From Treponema sp. UBA4377 (GTDB lineage: Bacteria; Spirochaetota; Spirochaetia; Treponematales; Treponemataceae), in NCBI GenBank assembly GCA_002391235.1, contig DGRX01000021.1, positions 50,524-114,523 of the forward strand: a stretch of 64,000 bases of DNA. The letters run 5' to 3'. The notes below the pieces were generated by a model. It made no database searches. It was not told the DNA's origin and saw nothing but the letters and a program-made list of their open reading frames with translations. Below are positions 35,472-43,188 of this stretch, piece by piece; position 1 is the first letter of the stretch, and each line of letters begins with the position of its first letter. The translations under genes and the position numbers were made by a program.

Positions 35472-35613
35472 TTGCGGCGCGATAATTTTTATTCGCGCCG
35501 CAAAAGGAACGAGTCAAGGCTTTAAGCGAAGCGCGCCTTGATTGACAGCCCGCGTGAGCGGGCTGTTGAATCCTTTCCTATATCAAAAGGTAGCGCAGCT
35601 ACCTACCGTTCCT
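35472..35613. other. Multi-hairpin structured element
   Basis: Four hairpins follow one another: 35472-35482 with 35493-35503 (11 bp), 35514-35520 with 35535-35541 (7 bp), 35545-35553 with 35558-35566 (9 bp, loop gtga), and 35588-35594 with 35598-35604 (7 bp). In addition aggaacg (35505-35511) pairs with cgttcct (35607-35613) and would enclose the last three as a junction. The right arm of that outer stem overlaps the stop codon of the acyl-CoA ligase gene. Class unknown. Confidence 0.6.
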
Positions 35614-37705
35614 AGCGCTTCTTTGCTTTTGCCTTTGCAGGCGCTTTCTTTGCGGGGGGTTTTGCCTTTGTCGCGGGCTTCTTCACGGCGGGCTTGGCTT
35701 TGCTTGCCGCTTGCTTGGCGACGGCGGGCTTCTTTGCGGGCGCCTTTGCCTTCGCGGGCGCTTTCTTTTCCGCGACTTTTTTCGCGGCGGGCTTGGCCTT
35801 CGTCGCAGGCTTTTTGGCAGGGGCTGCTTTCTTCGCTGGAGCTGCTTTCTTCGCTGGAGCCGCTTTCTTTGCCGGTGTCTTGGCCTTTGGAGCGGCGGCT
35901 TTCTTTGCTGGAGCTTTCTTTACCGGGGCCTTGGCCTTTGGAGCGGCGGCTTTCTTTGGCTCGGCCTTTGCGACAGAGCCGCGCTTAATCTTTCGCGTCG
36001 TGGTCATCTCCAGCGCCTTGTCCAAAATCGTAATCTTTGAAACGCGCGCGTAAGGCTGCAAGCCCTTGTTTATCTTGTCAACAATCAACTTGATTTCGTC
36101 GTAAACCCGCTTGTCTCTGGCGGCGTTGGCGCGGTCGATTTCCAGGCGGGCAAGCAAGTCGTCGGACGGATAAACCAAGGCTTCGATTTCCTCGGACTTG
36201 GTTTCCTCGTTGGCGACGTAGCCGCGAACCATAATTTGCTCAACGTCATATTCAAGCTGGAAGGCGTCCTCGATTTCTTCGGGATAGACGTTCTTTCCGC
36301 CCTCGGTGACGATAAGGTTTTTGGCGCGGCCGCTGAGCATAAGGTAATGCTCCTTGTCCATCCAGCCCAAGTCGCCGGTCTTCAAAAAGCCGTCCTTTGT
36401 GAACATTTCCGCAGTCTCGTAAGGCATGTTGTAGTAGCCTTGCATGACCATCGGGCCCTTTACGGCAATCTCGCCGATGCCCTGCTCGTTGGGATTAAGA
36501 ATCTTGATTTCTTCCCAAGGGCTAAAGTCCATGCCCACGCTTTCAACCTTAAAATGCTCCATCGGATTAAGCGCGATGATCGGCGAAGTTTCTGTCAAGC
36601 CGTAGCCCTGGATAAAGTCGATTCCCAGCGCGTTGTAGCCCTTGAAAATGCTGGAAGCAAGCGGGCCGCCTCCGCAAATGGCCACGCGGATTGTGGAAAT
36701 GTTGGCCGCGTCCAAAACTGAATGCAAAAGGTATTTTCCTACGTTCACTCCGAGAACTTTTTTAACGCCGTAGCTTACGTTCATCAAGAACTTGATCAAA
36801 AGCTCAACGGCCTTTCCCTTGGCGGCCACGCCCTTTAGGATTCCCGTGTAAAGCTTGTTGTACAAAAGCGGAACGCCGAGCATGACGGTAATCTTTCCCT
36901 CGCGCAGCTCTTTTAGCAAGCGGGTCACGGCCATGCTCTTTCCAAAGACGATGGAACAGCCGGCGCTAAGCGGGCAAATCAAGGCGGCCTGCATCGTGTA
37001 TGCGTGGTGAATCGGAAGCAAGTTGTAAAAAACATCGGTGTCGAACAAGACCAAATTTTGCTGCGCGATGAAACAGTCGCTGACCAAATTTTCGTGGCTC
37101 AGCATAACGCCCTTGGGATTTCCAGTCGTTCCGCTGGTGAACAAAATGGCCGCCGTGTCCTTGTCGGAAACCTCTGGATAAGCGGGAACTTTTTTTGGCG
37201 CGGGAAGGTTGTAGACAAAAGTCTTGGGCTCTTTGGGGCTAAGCGAATAGACCTTGCAGCCAAGGCGGTTCTTTTGGAACCAGTCGTATTTTTCCTCGTC
37301 CACAAAAAGCATTTTGGGCTTTGCGGTCTTTATGAGGTTTGCGATTTCGGCGTTGTGGAGAGCGTAGTCCATCGGGCAGGCGATGGCTCCGGCCAGCATA
37401 GAGGCGATGAAAACCGTGGCCCATTCGGGGGAATTTTTTCCGCTTACTGCAACGCGGTCGCCCTTCTTTATTCCGTTGGAAATCATCCACTGGGCCAGCG
37501 TCTCGACGTTCCGCCAAACTTGCGTGTAAGTGTAGGACTGCTTTGTTCCTCCGTTTCCGTCAAAATCGACAAAGCAAACGTTGTCCGGCCAGCGTTCCAC
37601 AGAAACGCGGAACATTTGCGGCAGCGTGGGCCAATTGGCCTTAAAGAATTTTCCCCGATATTCGTCCAAAAATCTCCAGCTAACGTCGTCTCTTATCGCT
37701 TTCAT
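35612..37705 (-). CDS. Long-chain acyl-CoA synthetase with histone-H1-like C-terminal tail
   Basis: Residues 1-573 are an AMP-forming acyl-CoA ligase: AILFTSGTTGNPKGVMLSH (P-loop), GYGLTETSPI, KTGDLGWMDKEHYLMLSGRAKNLIVTEGGKNVYPEEIEDAF with the catalytic Lys region. Such enzymes activate fatty acids to CoA thioesters. Residues about 574-697 (DNA 35615-35986) are almost only Lys, Ala and Pro in units like PAKKAAPAKK, as in bacterial histone-H1-like proteins. The fusion is unusual. GAGGG precedes the ATG. The tail may bind DNA, RNA or membranes; this is speculation. Confidence 0.88.
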   Translation of the reverse strand: MKAIRDDVSWRFLDEYRGKFFKANWPTLPQMFRVSVERWPDNVCFVDFDGNGGTKQSYTYTQVWRNVETLAQWMISNGIKKGDRVAVSGKNSPEWATVFIASMLAGAIACPMDYALHNAEIANLIKTAKPKMLFVDEEKYDWFQKNRLGCKVYSLSPKEPKTFVYNLPAPKKVPAYPEVSDKDTAAILFTSGTTGNPKGVMLSHENLVSDCFIAQQNLVLFDTDVFYNLLPIHHAYTMQAALICPLSAGCSIVFGKSMAVTRLLKELREGKITVMLGVPLLYNKLYTGILKGVAAKGKAVELLIKFLMNVSYGVKKVLGVNVGKYLLHSVLDAANISTIRVAICGGGPLASSIFKGYNALGIDFIQGYGLTETSPIIALNPMEHFKVESVGMDFSPWEEIKILNPNEQGIGEIAVKGPMVMQGYYNMPYETAEMFTKDGFLKTGDLGWMDKEHYLMLSGRAKNLIVTEGGKNVYPEEIEDAFQLEYDVEQIMVRGYVANEETKSEEIEALVYPSDDLLARLEIDRANAARDKRVYDEIKLIVDKINKGLQPYARVSKITILDKALEMTTTRKIKRGSVAKAEPKKAAAPKAKAPVKKAPAKKAAAPKAKTPAKKAAPAKKAAPAKKAAPAKKPATKAKPAAKKVAEKKAPAKAKAPAKKPAVAKQAASKAKPAVKKPATKAKPPAKKAPAKAKAKKR

Positions 37706-37777
37706 AACAGGCCCTCAAAAAGTGGAATTAGTATTTTACCATTATAGCGCGCTTTTTATGGAAAATGGGAGAAAATT

Positions 37778-38368
37778 TCAAAAATCTTTTATAAACTTGT
37801 ACAAGGTTGCCGGACAAACTTTTAGTTTTTTGCTGATTTGTTCCTTGGAATAGCCAAAGTCAAGAAGTTTTCGGATTTCGTCCTCCCGCCCCGTAAGCTT
37901 TACATGGGAATTCCGCTTGCCCTTGGGGTGGCCCAAAACGCCGCCTTCCGCTTTTTTTCGCAGCAAAGCCTCTTTTGTCCGCTGGCTTATCAATTCCCGC
38001 TCGATTTCGGCCGAAATGCTAAAGGCAAAGGCCAAAACCTTGCTGGTAAGGTCGTCGCCTAGCCGGTAGCCTTCCTTTACCGTGTAAACGCTGACGTTCA
38101 TTTCCATGAGGCGGTTCAAAATCGACATAATCATGAAAATGTTCCTTCCCAAGCGAGAAAGCTCCGAACAAATAATGACGTCCTTGCTTTTTGCCATTTG
38201 GATAAGCTTTCCCAAATTTCTCTTGTCCGGCGAAATCGTTCCGCTAACCGTCTCTTCTATCCATTGGTCGATTGGAAGGTTGCTCTTTTTTGCGTACTCC
38301 GTAATCTCAAAGCGCTGGTTTTCCACCGTTTGCTTGTCTGTGCTGACGCGAATGTATCCGTAAATCAT
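37778..38368 (-). CDS. Mpi-type serine site-specific recombinase (DNA invertase family)
   Basis: The start at 38368 has GGAGG 8 nt upstream; an ATG at 38383 overlaps that site. The catalytic domain opens MIYGYIRVSTDKQTVENQRF with the nucleophile Ser of RVS, then ICSELSRLGRN, and SKVLAFAFSISAEIERELISQRTKEAL. The C-terminal part is a Hin-like helix-turn-helix (RKLLDFGYSKEQISKKLKVCPATLYKFI). This matches the master-invertase Mpi group known from Bacteroides, which flips promoters. No transposase or obvious inverted repeat pair lies beside it, so its targets must be elsewhere in the genome. Confidence 0.88.
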   Translation of the reverse strand: MIYGYIRVSTDKQTVENQRFEITEYAKKSNLPIDQWIEETVSGTISPDKRNLGKLIQMAKSKDVIICSELSRLGRNIFMIMSILNRLMEMNVSVYTVKEGYRLGDDLTSKVLAFAFSISAEIERELISQRTKEALLRKKAEGGVLGHPKGKRNSHVKLTGREDEIRKLLDFGYSKEQISKKLKVCPATLYKFIKDF

Positions 38369-38399
38369 AATAGTTGCCTCCAAGATATTTATCGGTATC

Positions 38400-38429
38400 T
38401 TGAATTATGGCCGCTCCTTATGGTAGAAT
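38400..38429 (+). promoter_or_regulatory. Promoter of the second pfk gene
   Basis: TTGAAT (38400-38405), an 18-nt spacer and an extended -10 TGGTAGAAT (hexamer 38424-38429) end 7 nt before the ATG. The mRNA would have little or no leader. Confidence 0.6.
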
Positions 38430-38436
38430 AAAAGCC

Positions 38437-39522
38437 ATGAGCAAGACTTCTGTAAAAAAGGTGGGAATCCTCACTAGCGGGGGAGACGCCCCAGGATTGA
38501 ACGCGGCGATTCGCGGAGTTTGCCGTTCTGGAATGGTTCAGTATGGAATGGAATTTTTTGGAATCCAAAACGGCTACCGAGGCCTTGTACAGGGCAATAT
38601 GGTTCCGCTTAAGTCGGAGGACTTGCGCGGCATTTTGACGATTGGCGGAACCCTTTTGGGAACCAGCCGCGAAAAGCCCTTTAAGGCAAAGGAGCCCGAT
38701 CCGGTGGCCAAAATGATGCCGGTTGACGCGATAAAGAAAAATTACAAAAAATGGGGCTTGGACGCGCTTGTCTGCCTTGGCGGAAACGGAACCAACACCA
38801 CCGCCAGCCTCTTGGCCGACGAAGGCCTCAACGTAATCGGCCTTCCAAAGACAATCGACAACGACATCGTTCACACCGACATGACCTTTGGCTTTCACAC
38901 CGCGCTTGACGTGGCGACGGAAGCGATTGACCGCATCCACACGACCGCGCACAGTCACAGCCGTCTTATGGTAATCGAAGTCATGGGCCACAAGGCCGGC
39001 TGGCTTGGCCTTTATTCCGGAGTCGCCGGCGGCGGAGACGTAATCCTTTTGCCGGAGATTCCCTACGACATCGACAGCGTGGCCGAAAAAGTCATGCAAC
39101 GCAAAGAGGACGGAAAGGAATTTTCGATCGTCGTAGTGGCGGAAGGAGCGCTCAGCAAGGCCGAAGCCAAGCTTGACAAAAAGTCATTCAAAAAAGCGCG
39201 CGCCGAAATGCCCTACTCGATCGCCTACCGCGTGGCAAAGGAATTGGGCGAGCGCACTAACTTAGAGTCGCGCGTGACCGTTTTGGGCTACTTGCAGCGC
39301 GGAGGAACGCCTTCGCCATACGACAGAGTTTTGGCAAGCCAGTACGGCTGCGCGGCCGCCGACTTTTTGGCGCGCGGAGAGTTTGGAAAGCTCGTCGCCT
39401 TGCAAGACCAAAAAATTGTCGGCGTTCCGTTAAAGGAAGTGGCCGGCAAAGTGAAGAACGTTCCTCTTGACCACCCGATGCTTTTGGCCGCGCGCCACTT
39501 GGGAACTTCTTTTGGAGACTAA
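38437..39522 (+). CDS. 6-phosphofructokinase, GGNGT clade
   Basis: This second phosphofructokinase is 361 residues from the ATG at 38437, which gives the family start VKKVGILTSGGDAPGLNAAIRG. The nucleotide site reads CLGGNGTNTTASLL, with Asn where most enzymes have Asp, and GLPKTIDNDI with Lys; SHSRLMVIEVMGHKAGWLGLY and VTVLGYLQRGGTPSPYDR follow. This set is shared by a known bacterial clade; phosphoryl donor (ATP or PPi) is uncertain. No Shine-Dalgarno. It is followed after 2 nt by the FMN oxidase-like gene. Confidence 0.88.
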   Translation: MSKTSVKKVGILTSGGDAPGLNAAIRGVCRSGMVQYGMEFFGIQNGYRGLVQGNMVPLKSEDLRGILTIGGTLLGTSREKPFKAKEPDPVAKMMPVDAIKKNYKKWGLDALVCLGGNGTNTTASLLADEGLNVIGLPKTIDNDIVHTDMTFGFHTALDVATEAIDRIHTTAHSHSRLMVIEVMGHKAGWLGLYSGVAGGGDVILLPEIPYDIDSVAEKVMQRKEDGKEFSIVVVAEGALSKAEAKLDKKSFKKARAEMPYSIAYRVAKELGERTNLESRVTVLGYLQRGGTPSPYDRVLASQYGCAAADFLARGEFGKLVALQDQKIVGVPLKEVAGKVKNVPLDHPMLLAARHLGTSFGD

Positions 39523-39524
39523 AA

Positions 39525-40433
39525 TTGTCCGCTAGCTACAAATGCCGCCTTTGCGCTGACTGCGACGGCGCGGCTTGCGCGGGCGAGCTTCCCGGAATGG
39601 GCGGCGTTTTTGAAGGAAAGAATTTTAGCCTGAACGTAGAAGGCTGGAAAAAAATCATTCCGTCAATTCCGCAGGAAAAATTGCAAGAAGCCGCCGCCAA
39701 GGTCGTTCCGCAAAAAATACGCCTGGCTCCAATCACCGGCGCCGAAGAAAACATCGGCTGGCCCGACGAGGAATCCTTTTACGCGCCCTTCTACGCCTTT
39801 GCCGCCGGCCTTGGAATAAAGCTCGGCGTCGGCGACGGCTGCCCCGACAACAAGCTGCTTGCCGGAATCGCGGCCGTCCAAGCCTTGAACAAAACCGCTT
39901 CCACGCCCAAAAAGGCGGCGGTCTTTTTAAAGCCCTACCCGCAAGAAAAACTTTTGGAACGCGCCGAATGGGCCATGCCCGTGGCAGAATACATAGGCGT
40001 TGACATTGATTCCTACAACATCGTCACGATGCGAAACAAGGTTCACCTGGAAAAAAAGACCGCCGCCCAATTGAACGAACTTCGCCGCGCGACAAAGCTT
40101 CCGATTGTAGTAAAGGGCGTCTTTACCCAAGAGAGCCTTGACTTAATAGAAGAGCTAAAGCCCGAAGTCGCTTACATCTCAAACCACGGCGGCCGCGTCG
40201 AAACCGACATCGGCTCCACGGCGGAATTCATGCTGGCTAACATCGCGCGCATAAAAAAGAGCGCCGCCGCCGTCTGGGTGGATGGAGGCCTGCGCTCTAA
40301 AGAAGACATCGCGGCGGCTTTAGCGTTAGGCGGGGAGGAAGTGTTGCTAGGCCGCCCGATGATTAGCTCTTTTTTGGAATCCGTTACAAAAGGCTTTCAA
40401 CGCATTTTTCAACCTCGGCCATTTTGGCTGTAG
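39525..40433 (+). CDS. FMN-dependent alpha-hydroxy-acid dehydrogenase family protein
   Basis: The start is a TTG at 39525, with GGAG upstream and only 2 nt after the pfk stop. The N-terminus is Cys-rich (CRLCADCDGAACAGELPGMGG). The C-terminal half has the family FMN-binding layout: LPIVVKGVFTQESLDLIEELK, the active-site ISNHGGRVE, and VDGGLRSKEDIAAALALGGEEVLLGRPM. At 302 residues it is shorter than lactate oxidases (about 360). The substrate is unknown; the link with pfk hints at lactate or glycolate metabolism. Its last 50 bases overlap the convergent glutathione peroxidase gene. Confidence 0.82.
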   Translation: MSASYKCRLCADCDGAACAGELPGMGGVFEGKNFSLNVEGWKKIIPSIPQEKLQEAAAKVVPQKIRLAPITGAEENIGWPDEESFYAPFYAFAAGLGIKLGVGDGCPDNKLLAGIAAVQALNKTASTPKKAAVFLKPYPQEKLLERAEWAMPVAEYIGVDIDSYNIVTMRNKVHLEKKTAAQLNELRRATKLPIVVKGVFTQESLDLIEELKPEVAYISNHGGRVETDIGSTAEFMLANIARIKKSAAAVWVDGGLRSKEDIAAALALGGEEVLLGRPMISSFLESVTKGFQRIFQPRPFWL

Positions 40434-40926
40434 GCTCAAAGCGCGCGACGACGTTTCCTTCCCTGTCAACGATGAACTTTGTGAAGTTCCACTTGATGTC
40501 GGGATTGTTCTTGTAGTCCTTGTCGATTTTCTTAAGCATAAGGCTCATCGCAAGCGCTGCGGGGCCTTTTCCAAAGCCTTCAAAAGCTTTTTGCGATTTT
40601 AGGAATTTGTAAAGCTCCAACTGGTTCTCGCCGTTTACGTCGGACTTTTTCATTTGCGGGAACTGCGTGTTGTACTTTAACTGGCAGAACTGGTGGATTT
40701 CCTCGTCGGTTCCGGGAGTCTGCCCCGCGAACTGATTGCAGGGAATGTCGATGACCTCAAAGCCCTTGTCGTGGAACTTTTCGTACATGGCCTCGATGTC
40801 CTTGTACTGGGGAGTAAAGCCGCAGCCCGTGGCTGTGTTCACAATCATCATCACCTTTCCCTTGCAGCCCGAAAGCTGAACCTCGTTTCCCTTTGCGTCC
40901 AAAACTGAATAATCGTATACGCCCAT
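40384..40926 (-). CDS. Glutathione peroxidase family thiol peroxidase
   Basis: The start at 40926 has AAGGAGG upstream and gives MGVYDYSVLDAKGNEVQLSG. The active site TATGCGFTPQY carries Cys (C35) rather than selenocysteine; the Gln of CNQFAGQTPG and the Trp of IKWNFTKFIVDREG complete the catalytic set. The family reduces hydroperoxides, in bacteria often with thioredoxin. 180 residues, normal length. Its 3' end overlaps the FMN oxidase-like gene by 50 bp, tail to tail. Confidence 0.92.
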   Translation of the reverse strand: MGVYDYSVLDAKGNEVQLSGCKGKVMMIVNTATGCGFTPQYKDIEAMYEKFHDKGFEVIDIPCNQFAGQTPGTDEEIHQFCQLKYNTQFPQMKKSDVNGENQLELYKFLKSQKAFEGFGKGPAALAMSLMLKKIDKDYKNNPDIKWNFTKFIVDREGNVVARFEPTAKMAEVEKCVESLL

Positions 40927-41010
40927 AAATCGCCTCCTTTTTCGCATTTGCTTTTGCAATATTATATTGTGTCAAATATAATTTGTCAAGAGGAATTTAA
41001 TTTTTTTTGC

Positions 41011-41040
41011 AAAAAAAATGCCGCCTCGCGAAAAGGCGGC
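41011..41040 (-). terminator. Intrinsic terminator of the flavodoxin-like gene
   Basis: On the minus strand gccgcct pairs with aggcggc and is followed by A then T8. It lies about 80 bases after the stop of the 41121 gene. Confidence 0.75.
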
Positions 41041-41120
41041 GGCGGCAGGCTCTGGCAAGCCATAAAATGGGGCGGAATGCCAGCGGTTTGCAAGGCCAAG
41101 AAGCGGGCGTTTTATGCTTT

Positions 41121-41705
41121 TTACGCCCTTATAAAGTTGGTGAAGACCTTTTTTTCGGCCTCGGGCTGGGGAACGCCGGCGGCCTTTCCGGCTTGAATGC
41201 TTTTTAGAATCCAAGCCATGTTGCGGCCGATTGTTTTCATTATCTGAATTCCTTCCTCGTCCTTTAGAACGTCGTTGCCGTTGGAGCCGTGCGTCATGTT
41301 CCAGTAGCGGGAAGTGACGACAGGCTGCTGCGCGTAAGTTATGTACTTGTTCAAAACGTCAAGGGTGGCGGTGGTTCCGGCCCTGCGCGCTACAGTCACC
41401 GCGGCCGCCGGCTTAAAGCGAAGGTACTTTTCGCCTTCCCAGTAAAGCCTGTCCAAAAAGGCGATCATCTCGCCGGACGGAGAGGCGTAGTAAACCGGCG
41501 AGCCCAAAACGATTCCGTCGGCTTCCTGGACTTTTTCCAGCGCCTCGTCAACCAATTCCTTCATCTCGCCCGAAAGCGCTCTGCCGTCAACCCAAAAGAT
41601 TTCGGCCTCGATTCCGTTTTCGACCAAAGCGTCGGCCACGATTTTTAGCGACGTGTATGTGCTGCCTTTTTCGTTTCTGCTTCCGTTAAAAAGAACTACC
41701 TTCAT
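41121..41705 (-). CDS. Flavodoxin-like NADPH-dependent FMN reductase family protein
   Basis: The ATG at 41705 has GGAGG upstream and begins MKVVLFNGSRNEKGSTYTSL, the FMN phosphate-binding loop of the flavodoxin-like fold. DGIVLGSPVYYASPSGEMIAFLDRL is the second family motif. Length is 194 residues. Such proteins reduce quinones, nitro compounds or disulfides, or act as iron-sulfur flavoproteins; no Cys cluster is seen here. The partner is unknown. It may share the oxidative-stress context with the neighbouring peroxidase. Confidence 0.85.
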   Translation of the reverse strand: MKVVLFNGSRNEKGSTYTSLKIVADALVENGIEAEIFWVDGRALSGEMKELVDEALEKVQEADGIVLGSPVYYASPSGEMIAFLDRLYWEGEKYLRFKPAAAVTVARRAGTTATLDVLNKYITYAQQPVVTSRYWNMTHGSNGNDVLKDEEGIQIMKTIGRNMAWILKSIQAGKAAGVPQPEAEKKVFTNFIRA

Positions 41706-41754
41706 TTTTTCCTCCAATATGGCGCGGCCAGAGCGCGTCGCTTGCCGCAATTTT

Positions 41755-42405
41755 TTATTCCTTTCTCAAATACGCCGACGAAACTGGAAAGTCAAAGTAA
41801 GTGTCGGGATAAGGTTCGTCCTTTAGCGTAAAGTGCCACCATTCGCAATCCAGCGGAACAAAGCCGTTTCGCGTCATCGCGTCTTGCAAGAACATTCTGT
41901 TTTGATATTGCTCGCGCGTGACGTCCTTGCAGTCGGGGTGGGATCTCTCGCTAAAAAGGTCAAAGGGGCTTCCCATGTCAACTTCCTTTCCGGTCTGCAT
42001 GTCAAGCAAGGTTAAATCGACGGTACTTCCGCGAGTGTGGCTTGAGCGCGCGGCGATGTAGCCTTTTTTGAACAAGTCCTGCTTTTCAACTTCTGGATAA
42101 AAGAACTCTTTCATGCGCAAGTCCATGTCTTCCATTCCCCAAAGCTGAAAATGCTTTACCGCGCAAGCGGGCCTGTAGGCGTCAAAAACTTTTAGCCTGT
42201 AGCCCTGCGCGCAAAGCTCGTTGGCCGCCTCCCGCAAAGCCCGCGCCGCCTCCCTGGTCAAAATCGCGCAAGGCTCCTCGTAGCCGTCAATCCTGTCGCC
42301 CACAAAATTGTAAGTTGAATAGTAGCGGATCTCCTGCACAATCTGCGGAACAAAATCCGCCAACAACACAAAGCCCGAAGAATCCATCGTCATTTTTTCT
42401 GGCAT
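41755..42405 (-). CDS. D-alanyl-D-alanine dipeptidase, VanX/DdpX type (M15D)
   Basis: The start is set at 42405, which begins MPEKMTMDSSGFVLLADFVPQ; a longer frame to 42564 overlaps the membrane-protein gene. The zinc site is SSHTRGSTVDLTLLD (His and Asp) and CEWWHFTL (Glu and His). VFDAYRPACAVKHF carries the conserved Arg. The family cleaves D-Ala-D-Ala to D-Ala, either for recycling of cell-wall peptides or in vancomycin resistance; no vanA/vanH genes are near, so recycling is more likely. 216 residues. It has no signal peptide, so it is cytoplasmic. Confidence 0.88.
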   Translation of the reverse strand: MPEKMTMDSSGFVLLADFVPQIVQEIRYYSTYNFVGDRIDGYEEPCAILTREAARALREAANELCAQGYRLKVFDAYRPACAVKHFQLWGMEDMDLRMKEFFYPEVEKQDLFKKGYIAARSSHTRGSTVDLTLLDMQTGKEVDMGSPFDLFSERSHPDCKDVTREQYQNRMFLQDAMTRNGFVPLDCEWWHFTLKDEPYPDTYFDFPVSSAYLRKE

Positions 42406-42410
42406 AGTTT

Positions 42411-42968
42411 TTATTCTGTCTCGCGTTCCTTTTTGTCGGCGTATTTGGCGTAAGTCATAACGCAAGCGATGAACGCGCTGATGAGATACGAAAAAATGCG
42501 TATGGTATAAAAGCCGACTGTATGGCTCTTGAAAATAAAATGATGAGCGAAAAAGCCCAGCCAAATCAAAAGCGCCGCGAGCGAAATGATTTTTGACTTT
42601 TGTTCGCCAAGATTTGACGGAATAAAAAGCAGCATTACGCTCGCGAACGTAATCTCAAAAGCAAGTACCCAGGCCGCCGCCATCGGCGAACCCTTAAAGT
42701 CAATGACCATTCCGTAAGTTCCAGTCAGGACATGGAGCGCGTAAAGGCAGAAAAATCCCTTGAAAAAAACGGCCGCCTTTTTGCTGTAACCACTAAAGCA
42801 ATATACGCTGGCGCTTGCCAACGCCAAAAGATTTATGACCGTTCCGATTTTTGGCATCAGCTTTTTAGACGGCGATTCCGCCAAAAGATAAACGTTGCTA
42901 ACCGCGCACAAAACAATAAAAATCGCCAACACGATTTGAATGATTGTTCTTTTGTTTTTGCTTGTCAT
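42411..42968 (-). CDS. Unknown membrane protein, 185 aa
   Basis: The protein has five or six membrane segments (for example TIIQIVLAIFIVLCAVSNVYLLA and IISLAALLIWLGFFAHHFIF) and no family I recognise. GGAGAG precedes the ATG. Its stop is 5 nt before the dipeptidase start, so the two are probably one unit. Confidence 0.65.
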   Translation of the reverse strand: MTSKNKRTIIQIVLAIFIVLCAVSNVYLLAESPSKKLMPKIGTVINLLALASASVYCFSGYSKKAAVFFKGFFCLYALHVLTGTYGMVIDFKGSPMAAAWVLAFEITFASVMLLFIPSNLGEQKSKIISLAALLIWLGFFAHHFIFKSHTVGFYTIRIFSYLISAFIACVMTYAKYADKKERETE

Positions 42969-43098
42969 GGTTCTCTCCTTTTGAGTGTGTATGGATCTAT
43001 TATAGCGCGAACGGAGGAAAATGCAAAGAGGAGTGAAAAAACAAATGTATGGTGTAAGGAATAAAAAGGCGCGTAAATTTATTATGATTTAAAAAAAA

Positions 43099-43188
43099 TT
43101 GCGCTAATTTTTTTAATAAAATTTATATCTTATATGCATAGGGAATCGCAAATACGCGGTTCCCGTTTTTTTTTGTAGGAGATGTTTT
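43099..43188 (+). promoter_or_regulatory. rpn leader: AT-rich promoter region, terminator hairpin and ribosome site
   Basis: TTGCGC (43099-43104) and an AT-rich -10 region (about 43122-43136) precede a hairpin at 43141-43164: a 9-bp stem gggaatcgc/gcggttccc with a 6-nt loop, followed by G and T9. The ribosome site AGGAG starts at 43177 and the ATG is at 43189. As no gene on this strand lies upstream nearby, the terminator most likely acts on the rpn transcript itself. Confidence 0.6.
43141..43174 (+). terminator. Intrinsic terminator in the rpn leader (attenuator candidate)
   Basis: Nine base pairs with one G-T pair, a 6-nt loop, then T9. Ends 3 nt before the Shine-Dalgarno of the rpn gene. 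Confidence 0.8.

Noticed and set aside
38389..39099. Open frame of 236 codons opposite the second pfk gene.
   Set aside because: Fully inside a conserved enzyme gene, no ribosome site, no recognisable motif.
39403..39430. LQDQK in the second pfk gene as another SQDQKAA insert.
   Set aside because: The segment lies at a position and length normal for the enzyme family, so it is probably chance plus codon preference.
41755..42405. Vancomycin resistance cluster because of the VanX-like dipeptidase.
   Set aside because: No VanH, VanA-type ligase or VanRS genes are nearby; chromosomal dipeptidases of this family are common.
38389..43188. A composite transposon bounded by the Mpi-type recombinase and the rpn gene.
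   Set aside because: No matching inverted or direct repeats were seen at the two ends, and the genes between are ordinary GC-rich metabolic genes.
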